64,000 nt of DNA from Halobaculum sp. CBA1158 (GTDB lineage: Archaea; Halobacteriota; Halobacteria; Halobacteriales; Haloferacaceae): assembly GCF_021431925.1 (NCBI RefSeq), contig NZ_CP090371.1, positions 372,001 to 436,000 of the forward strand, written 5' to 3'. Position 1 is the stretch's first letter. Each line of letters starts with the position of its first letter. A program made the position numbers and the translations under genes. This document shows, one piece after another, positions 9,198-17,953 of the stretch. The notes beneath the pieces are model-generated. The model made no database searches and had not been told where the DNA came from. It was given only the letters and a program-made list of their open reading frames with translations.

Positions 9198-9274
9198 GCG
9201 GCTCCCGGCGTTCAGACGGCACCGTGGGAATCGTGATCACACCTAAGTGGATACGGTCTGAGTCGCCAACCGAG

Positions 9275-9577
9275 ATGGCCGGACCGGTCGAACGGCGGCG
9301 TCGGACGCTCGCGTTCTCCCGCGAGGAGGCGTGGGTGGTCCACGTCGCGCTCCTCGACCGGATCCGTTCGGCCGTCGAAGACGACGGGGGCGGACGCTCG
9401 GTCGAGAGGTACGCCGAACTCGACGCTCTGTCGACGCTGGAGGGCGAGAACGAGCGGTTCTCGACCAGCGAGGTCGCCGCCATCCGCGCCGCGTTGCGGT
9501 CGTACCTCCCGAGCGCGCCGCCTCGAGACCTCCTTCCGGGGCGGGAGGCGCTCCGGCGGGTCGACGGCGACGCGTGA
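9275..9577 (+). CDS. Conserved haloarchaeal hypothetical protein
   Basis: 100 residues, no recognised catalytic motif. The first half (RRRTLAFSREEAWVVHVALLDRIRSAVED) is an amphipathic helix and the second half (FSTSEVAAIRAALRSYLP) another; the composition is Arg/Glu-rich and cytoplasmic. GC3 fits real coding sequence. The ATG at 9275 follows an AT-richer patch (CACACCTAAGTGGATACG, about 9239-9256) that could be the promoter, arguing against a longer start inside the dehydrogenase. I do not recognise its function. Confidence 0.7.
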   Translation: MAGPVERRRRTLAFSREEAWVVHVALLDRIRSAVEDDGGGRSVERYAELDALSTLEGENERFSTSEVAAIRAALRSYLPSAPPRDLLPGREALRRVDGDA

Positions 9578-9631
9578 TCGCGGCTCCGAGGGTCGGGACC
9601 GCGACGTGACGCGGGCGACCGGACCGGACCG

Positions 9632-10003
9632 TCACCGCTTCGACAGCGACTCGCTCCGCGCGAGCTTCCCCCACAGCGCCCGGCGGTCGGCCGCCCAGCG
9701 GTAGAGCGTCTCGCGGGCCTCGGGGTACCTCGGCAGGCCCCGCGCGGCGGCGGTGAGCCACCATCCCGCCGCGCCGGTGCGCTTGGCGACCTGTTCGAGC
9801 GCCTCGCCGCAGGAGTACACCGCGCGGTCGGTGACGAGGTGCATACACTCCTCGTAATCGTCGGGGAGTCGCGCGCGAAGGTCGTCGTTCTCGTCCAACT
9901 CGGAGAAGCCGACCGGCTCGAACTCGCCCAACTCCAGCGCGTGCGAGACGCAGAACGTACAGAAGCCGCAGTCGTCGTCGTACACGAGACGCGGAACCGA
10001 CAT
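9632..10003 (-). CDS. DCC-family thiol-disulfide oxidoreductase-like protein (DUF393)
   Basis: 123 residues. The family signature D-x-x-C-x-x-C is at the start (VYDDDCGFCTFCV): Asp-Cys-Gly-Phe-Cys on a thioredoxin-like fold. Further on come GFSELDENDDLRARLPD and the conserved A-V-Y-S-x-x-x-A (DRAVYSCGEALEQVA), also typical of DCC proteins. Role: presumed redox chemistry; no substrate is known for the family. The ATG at 10003 begins right before the signature. Confidence 0.88.
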   Translation of the reverse strand: MSVPRLVYDDDCGFCTFCVSHALELGEFEPVGFSELDENDDLRARLPDDYEECMHLVTDRAVYSCGEALEQVAKRTGAAGWWLTAAARGLPRYPEARETLYRWAADRRALWGKLARSESLSKR

Positions 10004-10082
10004 ACCAGACGTAGGTGCTCGCCGGATATGTGCCTTCGGACGCCGCCCCCGACCGCACCGGCCGCACCGACGGGCCGAGCGG

Positions 10083-10571
10083 TTACCCCTCCTCGCCGTC
10101 CCAGTAGTCGACGGCGTCGTCGCGGCGGAAGTACGCGTCCACGTCGCGCTCGCCGGCTCCCCCCGGTGGGTCGCCGGCCATCGCGCCGACCGTGTCCGAG
10201 TCGGGATACACGAGCACCTCCGGATCGCGCATCGTCGACATCGCGAGGTAGCGAAGCGGTCCCTCGGAGTCGTTGATAACCCGGTGTGCGCCGTCCTCGC
10301 CCGCCGGCAGCGCGACGTAGTCGCCCGCGCGGAGGTCGGCCTCGCCGTCCGCGTGGCGCAGGGTGCCCTCGCCCGACAGGACGTAGAGCGCCTCCTCGTT
10401 GCCGGCGTGGTAGTGGTACGGCCAGGCCCGCTTTCCCGGCGGCAGTTCATAGAGGCTACACCCGAGGTCGTCGCCGTCGGCCGCCGCGGCCAGTCGCTTG
10501 CGCCGCCAGCCGACTCGATCGCCGCGGTCGGTCTCGTCCCAGTCGAGGTCGTCGGCGTTGACGCGGTCCAT
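10083..10571 (-). CDS. Cupin-domain protein
   Basis: 162 residues with one double-stranded beta-helix domain. Cupin motif 1 is G-K-x-x-x-x-Y-H-Y-H-x(4)-E (PGKRAWPYHYHAGNEEALYV) and motif 2 is GDYVALPAGEDGAHRVIN, so the usual His/His/Glu/His metal ligands are all present. A C-terminal extension contains LVYPDSDTVGAMAG, which I associate with a group of sugar or small-molecule-binding cupins. It lies in tandem with the DCC gene (79 nt apart) and divergent from the ferredoxin. Function unassigned. Confidence 0.85.
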   Translation of the reverse strand: MDRVNADDLDWDETDRGDRVGWRRKRLAAAADGDDLGCSLYELPPGKRAWPYHYHAGNEEALYVLSGEGTLRHADGEADLRAGDYVALPAGEDGAHRVINDSEGPLRYLAMSTMRDPEVLVYPDSDTVGAMAGDPPGGAGERDVDAYFRRDDAVDYWDGEEG

Positions 10572-10667
10572 GACGACCGGGTCGCCGGCGCGGGGCGTAA
10601 CCGTGTCGGCGGCGGGAGCTGGCGCGTCGCCCGCGCGGTCCCTGGATGCCGGCGCTTTTGTACGTGA

Positions 10668-11006
<339 letters not shown>

Positions 11007-11057
11007 GCGCGGCCGAGTTTCTGACTCCACGAGTTCGGAAGCCGCCGATTCGACCGC

Positions 11058-13187
11058 TCAGTCGGCCGCCGTCGGCGACGTGTCGCCGTCGGCGTCAGCG
11101 TCGCCGGGAGCCTCGACGGCCACACCCTCCTTCGCCGCCAGCGCCTCACACAGCAGCTCCGCGATGTCGACGATCTCGATGTCGTCCTCGAAGTTCCCGG
11201 TCTTGCGGCCGTCCTCGTACATCGTCCCGCACATCGGGCAGGCGACGACGAACTTCTCGACGGCGTCGCCGGCAGCGGTGTCCTCCAGCGCCTCGCGAAG
11301 CCGTTCCTCGCTGGGTTTCGTCTCCTCGTCGTGGTCCATCCAGAGGCCGCCGCCGCCGCCCCCGCAGCAGAAGGAGTCCGAGCGGTTGCGCGGCATCTCG
11401 TGGAGGTCGACCCCCGTCGCGCGGATCAGGTCGCGGGGGGCCTCGTACACGTCGTTCATCCGGCCGAGGTGACACGGGTCGTGGTACGTCGCGGTGTAGT
11501 CCAGTTCCGTGCCGTCCAGCCCGAGGCGACCCTGATTCACGAGGCGCTCGACGATCTCCGTGTAGTGGAAGACGGGGTCGTCGAACTCGCTCACCTCGGG
11601 GTACTCGTTGCGGAAGGTGTTCATCGAGTGCGGGTCGGTCGTGACCACCTTCTCGAAGGTCGCGGAGCCGAACGCCTCGACGTTGTCCTCGACGAGCATC
11701 TCGAACAGCCCCTCCTCGCCGACGCGGCGCACGTCGTTGCCGTCGTGCTGTTCGTCCTCGTAGAGGATGCCGTAGGAGACGTCCGCGCGCTCGAACAGCG
11801 TCGCCAGCGACCGAGCGACGCGCCGGTTGCGCTCGTCGTAGCTGGGGTACTCGCCGACGTACCAGAGGAACTCCACGTCTTCCTCGCGGGCGTCGGGCAC
11901 CTCGAAGTCCAGGTCGTCCGTCCAGTCGGGTCGCTTGCGGGCGGGGTCGCCGAACGTGTTGCCGTTCTGGAACACGTTCATCATCGCGTCCTGCACCATC
12001 TCGTCCATCTGGCCCGTCTCGGTCAGCCGGCGGTTCATCTGGGTGAACTCCGGCACGTGTTCGATGTCGACGGGACAGGCGTCCATGCAGGCCATACAGG
12101 ACATGCACGACTCCATCGACTCGGCGGCGATGACCGACTCGCCGCCGTCCGCGACGATCTCGACCGCCTCGGTCTCGCCGGCGTCCAGCGACTCGCGGTA
12201 GCTCTTGAGGTCGAGGATCACGTCGCGCGGGTCCAGGTTCCGGCCGGAGGCCTTCGCCGGGCAGACGGAGGAACAGCGGCCGCACTTCGTGCAGGCGTCT
12301 TGGTCGAGGATGTGCCGCCACGAGAAGTCCTCGATGGAGCCGTAGCCGATCTCGTCGGGGTCGGCGTCCTCCGGAACCCCGGGCAGCCGGACGCCCGCCT
12401 TCTCGTCGCGGGTGACGACGTTCGCGAACGAGGAGATCATGTGGAACGGCTTCGCGTACGGAATCAGCGCGATGAACGCGAACGCCAGCAGGGCGTGACT
12501 CCACCACGTCCAGTAGTACAGCGTCTCGGCCATCCCGACGGTGACGCCCGCCTCCGCGAACACGCCGGCGAGGAAGAAGCCGACGAACGACACCTGCTCG
12601 TATGCGGCGAACTCGGCGGAGCCGATGATGCGGAACGCCTCCAGCACGTAGCCGCCGACGCCCAGCGCCAGCAGCGTCCAGACGAACGCGTCGTCCTCAA
12701 GCGAGGTGTGCTTGCCCCACAGGCGACCCTCGCGCTCGGTGTAACGCCGGTAGATTGCCATGCCGACGCCGACGACGAACAACAGCCCCATCGCGTCCAT
12801 GACGAACGAGTACGAGAGGTAGAAGTCGCCGATGAAGAACGACTCGCCCGTCACGGGTCGCCAGAAGTCGAGGTCGATCCCGAGGATCGTCGTTCCGATC
12901 AGGAGGGTGAGAAAGCCCCAGAGGATGAACGCGTGCATCACGCCCGCGTACAGGTCGCGGTCGAACTGGTTGCGGTTCGACGCCACGATCCGGGCCGCCC
13001 GCAGCACTCGCCCCGGCAGGTCGTCGAGGCGGTCGAACCAGTCGTCCTCGCCGGCGGCGTAGCGCGCGAACCGCGCGTACGTCCCGTAGAGGAACACCGC
13101 GATCGCGACCGCCGCGAGGTAGTAGAACGCGGCCTTCCCGACGGGGCCGATCGTCCAGAAGGTCTCGCGCGTCACGTCGGCTTGCAT
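11058..13187 (-). CDS. Membrane Fe-S oxidoreductase (HdrD/GlpC-like with NarI-like N-terminus)
   Basis: 709 residues. Residues 1-270 hold about six membrane helices with spaced His residues (MHAFILWGFLTLLIG and the late WWSHALLAFAFIALIPYAK), a NarI/DsrM-like haem-b quinone module. Next come two 4Fe-4S motifs, CTKCGRCSSVCP and CMSCMACMDACP (about 310-380). The C-terminal half holds CCG-type sequence, best seen as YHDPCHLGR then FCCGGGGGG, as in HdrD and GlpC subunits. The likely role is electron transfer between the quinone pool and a soluble donor such as an acyl-CoA dehydrogenase/ETF or a ferredoxin. Haloarchaea lack heterodisulfide CoM-S-S-CoB, so 'heterodisulfide reductase' would be a misnomer. 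The ATG at 13187 begins at MQADVTRETFW. Confidence 0.9.
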   Translation of the reverse strand: MQADVTRETFWTIGPVGKAAFYYLAAVAIAVFLYGTYARFARYAAGEDDWFDRLDDLPGRVLRAARIVASNRNQFDRDLYAGVMHAFILWGFLTLLIGTTILGIDLDFWRPVTGESFFIGDFYLSYSFVMDAMGLLFVVGVGMAIYRRYTEREGRLWGKHTSLEDDAFVWTLLALGVGGYVLEAFRIIGSAEFAAYEQVSFVGFFLAGVFAEAGVTVGMAETLYYWTWWSHALLAFAFIALIPYAKPFHMISSFANVVTRDEKAGVRLPGVPEDADPDEIGYGSIEDFSWRHILDQDACTKCGRCSSVCPAKASGRNLDPRDVILDLKSYRESLDAGETEAVEIVADGGESVIAAESMESCMSCMACMDACPVDIEHVPEFTQMNRRLTETGQMDEMVQDAMMNVFQNGNTFGDPARKRPDWTDDLDFEVPDAREEDVEFLWYVGEYPSYDERNRRVARSLATLFERADVSYGILYEDEQHDGNDVRRVGEEGLFEMLVEDNVEAFGSATFEKVVTTDPHSMNTFRNEYPEVSEFDDPVFHYTEIVERLVNQGRLGLDGTELDYTATYHDPCHLGRMNDVYEAPRDLIRATGVDLHEMPRNRSDSFCCGGGGGGLWMDHDEETKPSEERLREALEDTAAGDAVEKFVVACPMCGTMYEDGRKTGNFEDDIEIVDIAELLCEALAAKEGVAVEAPGDADADGDTSPTAAD

Positions 13188-13386
13188 GTCGCTATCGCGT
13201 TCGCGTCCGTGGTTAAATCTTCTCACAGTCGCGCTGCGTCGCCGTGATCGGGCCCTCATGAACGTCGCGAACGGGAGCGGTCCACCGGGTCGATACCGCA
13301 TTCGGCCGAACGGCCGCCACGGCCGGTACCGCCCGCGACGACGCCGTCAACAGCCTTTTCACCGGCCGCGGCGTTCACACCGATCA

Positions 13387-13983
13387 ATGGACGAAAAGAC
13401 GGAGGAACTCCGCGACATCTTTCTCGACGCGACGGGCGACGACACCGTCACCGAGCGCCAGCAGGAGGGGCACGGCTCGCTGGTGACCGACGCCGGCGAC
13501 GGGGACCGGGTCGCCGAACTCGTCGCCCGGATGCGCGAGCGCTACGCGTTCGAGACGGGGCTCTCCGACGACGACCTCGAACGCGTCGTTCGCCTGTTCT
13601 TCGAGGACGCCGACGACGCCGCCATCGCCGACGACCTGGGCGTCGACGAGGCGACCGTCTTCGACGCTCGGATGGACCTCCACCTCGTCCGCGACCGCGA
13701 CCGCGACGCGCCGTTCGCCCTCTCGGCGCTCCGCTCGCTGCACGTCGACGGGGTTCCGATCCCCGAGCGCGCGGCCGAACTCGACGCCGACGAGGCGACC
13801 GTCGACCACTACTCGCGGGTCGTCGCCGCCGACCTGGAGTCGACTCGCGCGAACGACCGCTTCCGCGACGAGTTCGCGGACCTGCTGGCCGAGCAGGACC
13901 TCAAGAGCGGCCACACCGACGAGGCCCACGAGGACGGGCTTCGCGAGGCCGCCGAGGACATCGAGACGAACGTTTCCTTCTGA
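13387..13983 (+). CDS. Conserved haloarchaeal protein, 'conditioned medium-induced protein 4'-like
   Basis: 198 residues, highly acidic and fully soluble. The N-terminus MDEKTEELRDIFLDATGDDTVTERQ and the HTH-like repeats (LSDDDLERVVRLFFEDADDAAIADDLGVDEATVFDARMDL split over about 65-100; VPIPERAAELDADEATVDHYSRV at about 130) look like two divergent sigma/HTH-type DNA-binding units. From memory, haloarchaeal databases name such proteins 'conditioned medium-induced protein 4'; the name is historical and gives no mechanism. A regulatory DNA-binding role is inference. The ATG at 13387 is preceded by a GC-poorer CAACAGCCTTTTC patch at about 13348-13360 that could be its promoter. Confidence 0.75.
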   Translation: MDEKTEELRDIFLDATGDDTVTERQQEGHGSLVTDAGDGDRVAELVARMRERYAFETGLSDDDLERVVRLFFEDADDAAIADDLGVDEATVFDARMDLHLVRDRDRDAPFALSALRSLHVDGVPIPERAAELDADEATVDHYSRVVAADLESTRANDRFRDEFADLLAEQDLKSGHTDEAHEDGLREAAEDIETNVSF

Positions 13984-13997
13984 CGAACCGCTTTTCG

Positions 13998-14066
13998 GAC
14001 AGGGGTTTCCTCGGTCGCTCGCTACGCTCGCTCCCTGCGGGAACCCCCGTTGAAAACCCGTTCATG
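13998..14066. terminator. Imperfect inverted repeats downstream of the 198-residue gene
   Basis: GGGGTTTCC (about 14001-14010) can pair with GGGAACCCC (about 14038-14047) with one mismatch, and the loop itself holds the near palindrome TCGCTCGCTACGCTCGCT. This could fold as a long hairpin 3' of the preceding gene. Such GCTCGCTACGCTCG motifs are common haloarchaeal intergenic filler, so termination is only a suggestion. Confidence 0.35.
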
Positions 14067-14247
14067 ACAAAACTACCGCTCGCTCGCCGGCCGGAGGCCG
14101 GCTCGCTCGCGGTACTGACGCTGGTGACTCCGCACCGCGGCCGCGACACCCTCGCCCCGCCCCGCGCCGCGACTGCACCGCCACCGCAACCGCGACTCCC
14201 ACCGCCCGCCGCGAACGTTCAAATACGAAGCCGGAACCACCGACGGT

Positions 14248-14937
14248 GTGCCCCCGGAGAAGGCGACGTTCTCGGACCTCGCGACGGCGACGTACTGCCC
14301 CCGACAACTGTACTACGACCGACGCGAAGACGACCGAGAACCCCCGCCCGAGGCGACCGCCCGGATCGACCTCGCCTTCCGCTACCCCGAACTGCGGGAC
14401 ATGGACGACGCCGAACTCGCTGCCGAGCCGATCGATCCCCCGCCGGCGGCGTACCGGGCCGCCCTCGAACGGCTGGCCGACCGTCCCGACTGGAACGCGC
14501 TGGTCGATCCCGCCCGAACCCGGGTCCTCCTCGAGGGGAAAGACGCCCGCGGCGTCGCGCACAAGGTGCTCGGGTCGACGGCCGAGGACGCCGTCGGCGA
14601 CCCGCCGACGCCGGTGATCGTCTCCCCCGGCGACCCTCCTGAACGCGGCGTCTGGGAGCCGCAGTCGGTTCGGGCCGTCGCCGCGATGCACGCGCTCTCG
14701 TGGGAGGAGGAGCGACGGATCCGGCGGGCGCTCGTCGAGTACCCGGCCCACGGCGTCGTCCGGGAGGTCCGGCTGTCGGTCCGCCGCTCGGGAGCGTACC
14801 GACGGGTCCTGCGCTCGATCCGCGACATGGCGGGACCGCCCTCGCGGCTCTCCGGAAGCCCGAAGTGCGACTCGTGTCGCCACCGAACGAACTGCGGGGT
14901 GAACACGCGAAGCCTCCGGAGCCTGATCGGACTGTAG
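14248..14937 (+). CDS. Solitary Cas4-like protein, apparently without nuclease residues
   Basis: 229 residues with a GTG start, supported by TTCAAATA about 26 nt upstream. The four-Cys cluster of Cas4 is complete: C17 in TYCPRQLYY, then C207, C210 and C216 near the end (KCDSCRHRTNCGV), ligands of a [4Fe-4S] cluster. Between them GVWEPQSVRAVAAMHALSWEE matches the helix containing the Cas4 QxxxY-type motif. Where active Cas4/RecB nucleases have E-x-K on a strand followed by G-x-P, this protein reads VIVSPGDPP, with no Glu or Lys. There are no cas genes or CRISPR repeats in the window. Role unknown: probably an Fe-S DNA-binding relic or a repurposed protein. Confidence 0.72.
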   Translation: MPPEKATFSDLATATYCPRQLYYDRREDDREPPPEATARIDLAFRYPELRDMDDAELAAEPIDPPPAAYRAALERLADRPDWNALVDPARTRVLLEGKDARGVAHKVLGSTAEDAVGDPPTPVIVSPGDPPERGVWEPQSVRAVAAMHALSWEEERRIRRALVEYPAHGVVREVRLSVRRSGAYRRVLRSIRDMAGPPSRLSGSPKCDSCRHRTNCGVNTRSLRSLIGL

Positions 14938-14955
14938 GTCCGATACCCCGACCGA

Positions 14956-15597
14956 TCAGGGCTCGCCGGCCAGCCACTCGCGGATCTCGTCGGCCAGCGG
15001 TCCCGACCGGTGGATCACGCCGCGTGCGGGGTCGACGACCGTGCTCTCGCCGCCGGGCGTCTCCCCGCCGTCGAGCACGACTGCACAGGCCTCCCGGACC
15101 CGGGAGTCGAGATCGGCGACCCGCCGGACGCTGCCCGCGCCCGAGCGGTTCGCGCTCGTCGCCGTGATCGGCCCGGCGGCGTCGGCCAGCGCCCGCGCCG
15201 TCTCGTGATCCGGAACCCGGATACCGACCCGCGGCTCGCCGTCGGTGAGTTCCGGCGGGAGTGCGTCGTCGCGGTCGACGACGACCGTGACGGGCCCGGG
15301 GAGGAACTCGCGGGCGAAGCGGGCCGCGCGGTCGCTCGCGGGCACGAGCGACAGCGCCGCCTCGACGCTCCCGAACGCGACCGAGAGCGGCTTGTCGCGC
15401 GGGCGGTCCTTCGCCTCGAAGACGCGCTCGACCGCCGCGGGGTCGGTCGCGTCCGCGCCGAGCCCGTACACCGTCTCGGTGGGGTAGACGACCGTCTCGC
15501 CCGCCCGGACCGCCTCGGCAGCACGGTCGATGTCGGCGGTAGTGATCCCGCCGTCACCGACCCCGTCGCCGTCCGTCCCGTTACCGGTCGCGTCCAT
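14956..15597 (-). CDS. L-threonylcarbamoyladenylate synthase (Sua5/YrdC/TsaC)
   Basis: 213 residues. It makes threonylcarbamoyl-AMP from Thr, bicarbonate and ATP, the first step of t6A37 tRNA modification. Diagnostic stretches are VVYPTETVYGLGADA, EAKDRPRDKPLSVAF, LPGPVTVVV, VGIRVPDH and TSANRSG, all in the family order. It has the YrdC domain only, without the Sua5 C-terminal domain. It is last in a three-gene unit: its ATG follows the redoxin stop by three bases. Its stop faces the Cas4-like gene 18 nt away. The acidic, Gly-rich N-terminal 17 residues are probably a disordered salt-adapted tail. Confidence 0.94.
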   Translation of the reverse strand: MDATGNGTDGDGVGDGGITTADIDRAAEAVRAGETVVYPTETVYGLGADATDPAAVERVFEAKDRPRDKPLSVAFGSVEAALSLVPASDRAARFAREFLPGPVTVVVDRDDALPPELTDGEPRVGIRVPDHETARALADAAGPITATSANRSGAGSVRRVADLDSRVREACAVVLDGGETPGGESTVVDPARGVIHRSGPLADEIREWLAGEP

Positions 15598-15600
15598 CGC

Positions 15601-16113
15601 TCACAGGCGCTCGATGTGCGATTCGACCTCGTCGTAGTCCGGGAACTCCGGCCACTCGGAGGCGACCCACGCGTACTCGACGGCGTGGTCGTCGTCCAGC
15701 AGGAAGACGGCGGGGCGGTGCTCGCGGACTCCCGCCATCCCGTCGAGATCGTGCGCGACGCCGTACAGGTCGCCGACGCCGACTCCGGGATCCGAGAACA
15801 GCTCGTAGTCCATCCCGCGCTCCGCGAGGAACGACGTGTGCTCGTACGGCGTCGAGGCGGAGACGCCGACGACTGTGACGTGGTCGCTCGGGCCGCGCCC
15901 CCACTCGCGGTCGCGGATCTCGTTCCAGATGTACGTCGCCGGGAACGCCCCGTCCATCGGGAAGAACACGAGCGCGACGGGACCGTCGAGCTCCGACAGC
16001 GCGGTGTCGCTCCAGTACTCGTCGCCGACGAGCGGACGGGTGAACTCCGGGGCGGTCTCGCCCTCGGCGACGTGATCCGCCTCCGGAAGCTCGACGACCT
16101 CGAAGTCGACCAT
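15601..16113 (-). CDS. Redoxin/AhpC-TSA-fold protein lacking cysteine
   Basis: 170 residues with a peroxiredoxin-like fold: APEFTRPLVG, ALVFFPMDGAFPAT, VVGVSASTPYEHTSFLAE, ELFSDPGVGVGDLYGV and RPAVFLLDDDHAVEYAWV all sit in peroxiredoxin order. At the place of the peroxidatic Cys (F-x-P-V-C-T in classical members) it has Pro-Ala-Thr (58-60), and there is no Cys anywhere in the protein, so normal thiol peroxidase chemistry is impossible. Its start abuts the stop of the CPYC glutaredoxin-like gene, suggesting partnership. A regulatory, binding or chaperone role is inference. Confidence 0.82.
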   Translation of the reverse strand: MVDFEVVELPEADHVAEGETAPEFTRPLVGDEYWSDTALSELDGPVALVFFPMDGAFPATYIWNEIRDREWGRGPSDHVTVVGVSASTPYEHTSFLAERGMDYELFSDPGVGVGDLYGVAHDLDGMAGVREHRPAVFLLDDDHAVEYAWVASEWPEFPDYDEVESHIERL

Positions 16114-16383
16114 TCAGGCACCTCCCGCCGCGGCGTCGCCGTAGGTGTTGTCGAGGTACTCGACGATGTTGCCCGACTCGGACATCGTGACGCCGGTGGC
16201 CTCGTCGCGGATGGCCGGGACCGAGCGCTTGCCCGTGAGCCGAGCGACCGCGTTCCGGTCGGAGTGCATCGGCTCGACGAACCGCGACTCGTAGTCGAGG
16301 TCGTACTGTTTGAGCTTCCGGACGACCCGCTCGCAGTAGGGACACGCCTGGAGCCGATACAGCGTGATTTGGGGATCTGACAT
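16114..16383 (-). CDS. Glutaredoxin/GST N-terminal-like protein (CPYC)
   Basis: 89 residues with a thioredoxin fold and the classical CPYC active site at 14-17 (LYRLQACPYCERVVRKL). The cis-Pro region (KRSVPAIRDE) and the SESGNIVEYLDNTYG segment match the GST N-terminal/glutaredoxin group, where they bind the thiol cofactor; haloarchaea use gamma-glutamylcysteine rather than glutathione, so that is the probable partner. It is the first gene of the grx-redoxin-sua5 unit, stop and next start being directly adjacent. Divergent from the CorC-like gene with a 130-nt shared upstream region. Confidence 0.88.
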   Translation of the reverse strand: MSDPQITLYRLQACPYCERVVRKLKQYDLDYESRFVEPMHSDRNAVARLTGKRSVPAIRDEATGVTMSESGNIVEYLDNTYGDAAAGGA

Positions 16384-16513
16384 ACCCACCAGTACGACTG
16401 CCTCCGGCGTAATCCCTTCGCCCGCGGAATCGACGACGGTGCCCTCGTGTTCCGTCGACCACCGGAGTCGAGGACAACGCTTAATCCGGGGGCCGAGCAA
16501 ATCCCCGTATCAC

Positions 16514-17902
16514 ATGGGTTTGTCGACGGTACACGCTCCACTAGTCTCGCCCGCGCAACTCGGCGGGCTCGCGAACGCCGTGCCGATCAACGACACCACG
16601 ATCACCGTCGGCGGGGCCGTCGCGATCGTCGTGCTCATCGGGCTCTCCGCGTTCTTCTCCTCCTCGGAGATCGCGATGTTCTCGCTGGCCAGCCACCGGG
16701 TCGAGCAGCTCGTCGAGGACGGCCGCCTCGGTGCCGGGACGGTCAAGGAGCTGAAGAACGACCCCCACCGGCTGCTGGTGACGATCCTCGTCGGCAACAA
16801 CATCGTCAACATCGCGATGTCCTCGATCGCGACCGGCCTGTTCGCCATCTACATGAGCCAGGGACAGGCGGTCGTCGCCGCGACGTTCGGGATCACCGCG
16901 CTCGTCCTCCTGTTCGGCGAGTCCGCTCCCAAGAGCTACGCCGTCGAGAACACCGAGTCGTGGGCGCTGCGGGTCGCCCGTCCGCTGAAGATCTCCGAGT
17001 ACGTCCTGTTCCCCCTCATCGTCGTCTTCGACTACCTCACCCGCGTCATCAACAAGGTCACAGGCGGCCGGTCGGCCATCGAGACGTCCTACGTCACCCG
17101 CGACGAGATCCAGAACATGATCCAGACCGGGGAGCGCGAGGGCGTCATCGAGGAGGAGGAGCGGGAGATGCTCGACCGGATCTTCCGATTCAACCAGACC
17201 ATCGCCAAGGAGGTGATGACCCCCCGTCTCGACGTGAACGCGGTGCCGAAGGACGCCTCCATCGACGAGGCGATCGAGACGTGCGTCCAGGCGGACCACG
17301 AGCGCGTCCCGGTGTACGAGGGGAACCTCGACAACATCGTCGGCGTCGTGAACATCCGCGATCTGGTCCGCGCGCGCTACTACGGCGAGGGCGACAGCGA
17401 CCTCGCGAGCGTCGTCCAGCCCACGCTGCACGTCCCCGAATCGAAGAACGCCGACGAGCTGCTCGAGGAGATGCAGGACTCGCGGATGCAGATGGTGGTC
17501 GTCATCGACGAGTTCGGCACCACCGAGGGGATCCTCACCCTGGAGGACATGGTCGAGGAGATCGTCGGCGAGATCCTCGAGGGCGACGAGGAGGAGCCGT
17601 TCGAGTTCGTCGACGACGCGACCGTCCTCGTGCGCGGGGAGGTCAACATCGACGAGGTGAACGAGGTGCTCGACATCGAACTCCCCGAGGGCCAGGAGTT
17701 CGAGACGCTCGCCGGCTTCGTGTTCAATCGCGCGGGCCGACTCGTCGAAGAGGGCGAGGAGATCGACTACGACGGGATCCAGATCCGGATCGAGGAGGTC
17801 GACAACACCCGAATCATGCGCGCTCGCGTCACCGTCACCGAGGCGTACTACCGCGACGACGACGAGCAGGAGTCCGAGGCGAGCGCGGAAGTCGAGGGCT
17901 GA
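16514..17902 (+). CDS. CNNM/CorC-type CBS-domain membrane protein (hemolysin-family)
   Basis: 462 residues. After a short N-terminal segment there is a DUF21 (CNNM) membrane domain of about four helices (VAIVVLIGLSAFFSSSEIAMFSL, the SSSEIA motif; LLVTILVGNNIVNI; ALVLLFGESAPKSYA), then a CBS pair with VMTPRLDVNAVP and VVVIDEFGTTEGILTLEDMVEEIVGEI (about 225-360), and a CorC_HlyC domain at the C-terminus (RGEVNIDEVNEVLDIELP) with an acidic tail. The family is linked to Mg or Co export and magnesium homeostasis, with CBS binding of nucleotides. The ATG at 16514 is the first start after the divergent promoter region. Confidence 0.92.
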   Translation: MGLSTVHAPLVSPAQLGGLANAVPINDTTITVGGAVAIVVLIGLSAFFSSSEIAMFSLASHRVEQLVEDGRLGAGTVKELKNDPHRLLVTILVGNNIVNIAMSSIATGLFAIYMSQGQAVVAATFGITALVLLFGESAPKSYAVENTESWALRVARPLKISEYVLFPLIVVFDYLTRVINKVTGGRSAIETSYVTRDEIQNMIQTGEREGVIEEEEREMLDRIFRFNQTIAKEVMTPRLDVNAVPKDASIDEAIETCVQADHERVPVYEGNLDNIVGVVNIRDLVRARYYGEGDSDLASVVQPTLHVPESKNADELLEEMQDSRMQMVVVIDEFGTTEGILTLEDMVEEIVGEILEGDEEEPFEFVDDATVLVRGEVNIDEVNEVLDIELPEGQEFETLAGFVFNRAGRLVEEGEEIDYDGIQIRIEEVDNTRIMRARVTVTEAYYRDDDEQESEASAEVEG

Positions 17903-17953
17903 GGCGGGCCGACGGGTTCGCCGCCACGCTCCCGGGCGTCGTCCGCTCCCCGG

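Noticed and set aside
11331-13247. Long open frame (638 codons) on the plus strand opposite the membrane Fe-S oxidoreductase
   Set aside because: It is a GC-rich antisense shadow: the minus-strand gene has full Fe-S motifs and TM helices, the plus-strand translation is Arg/Val/His-rich with no motif.
14248-14937. Active CRISPR adaptation Cas4
   Set aside because: No E-x-K where the nuclease motif should be, and no CRISPR context.
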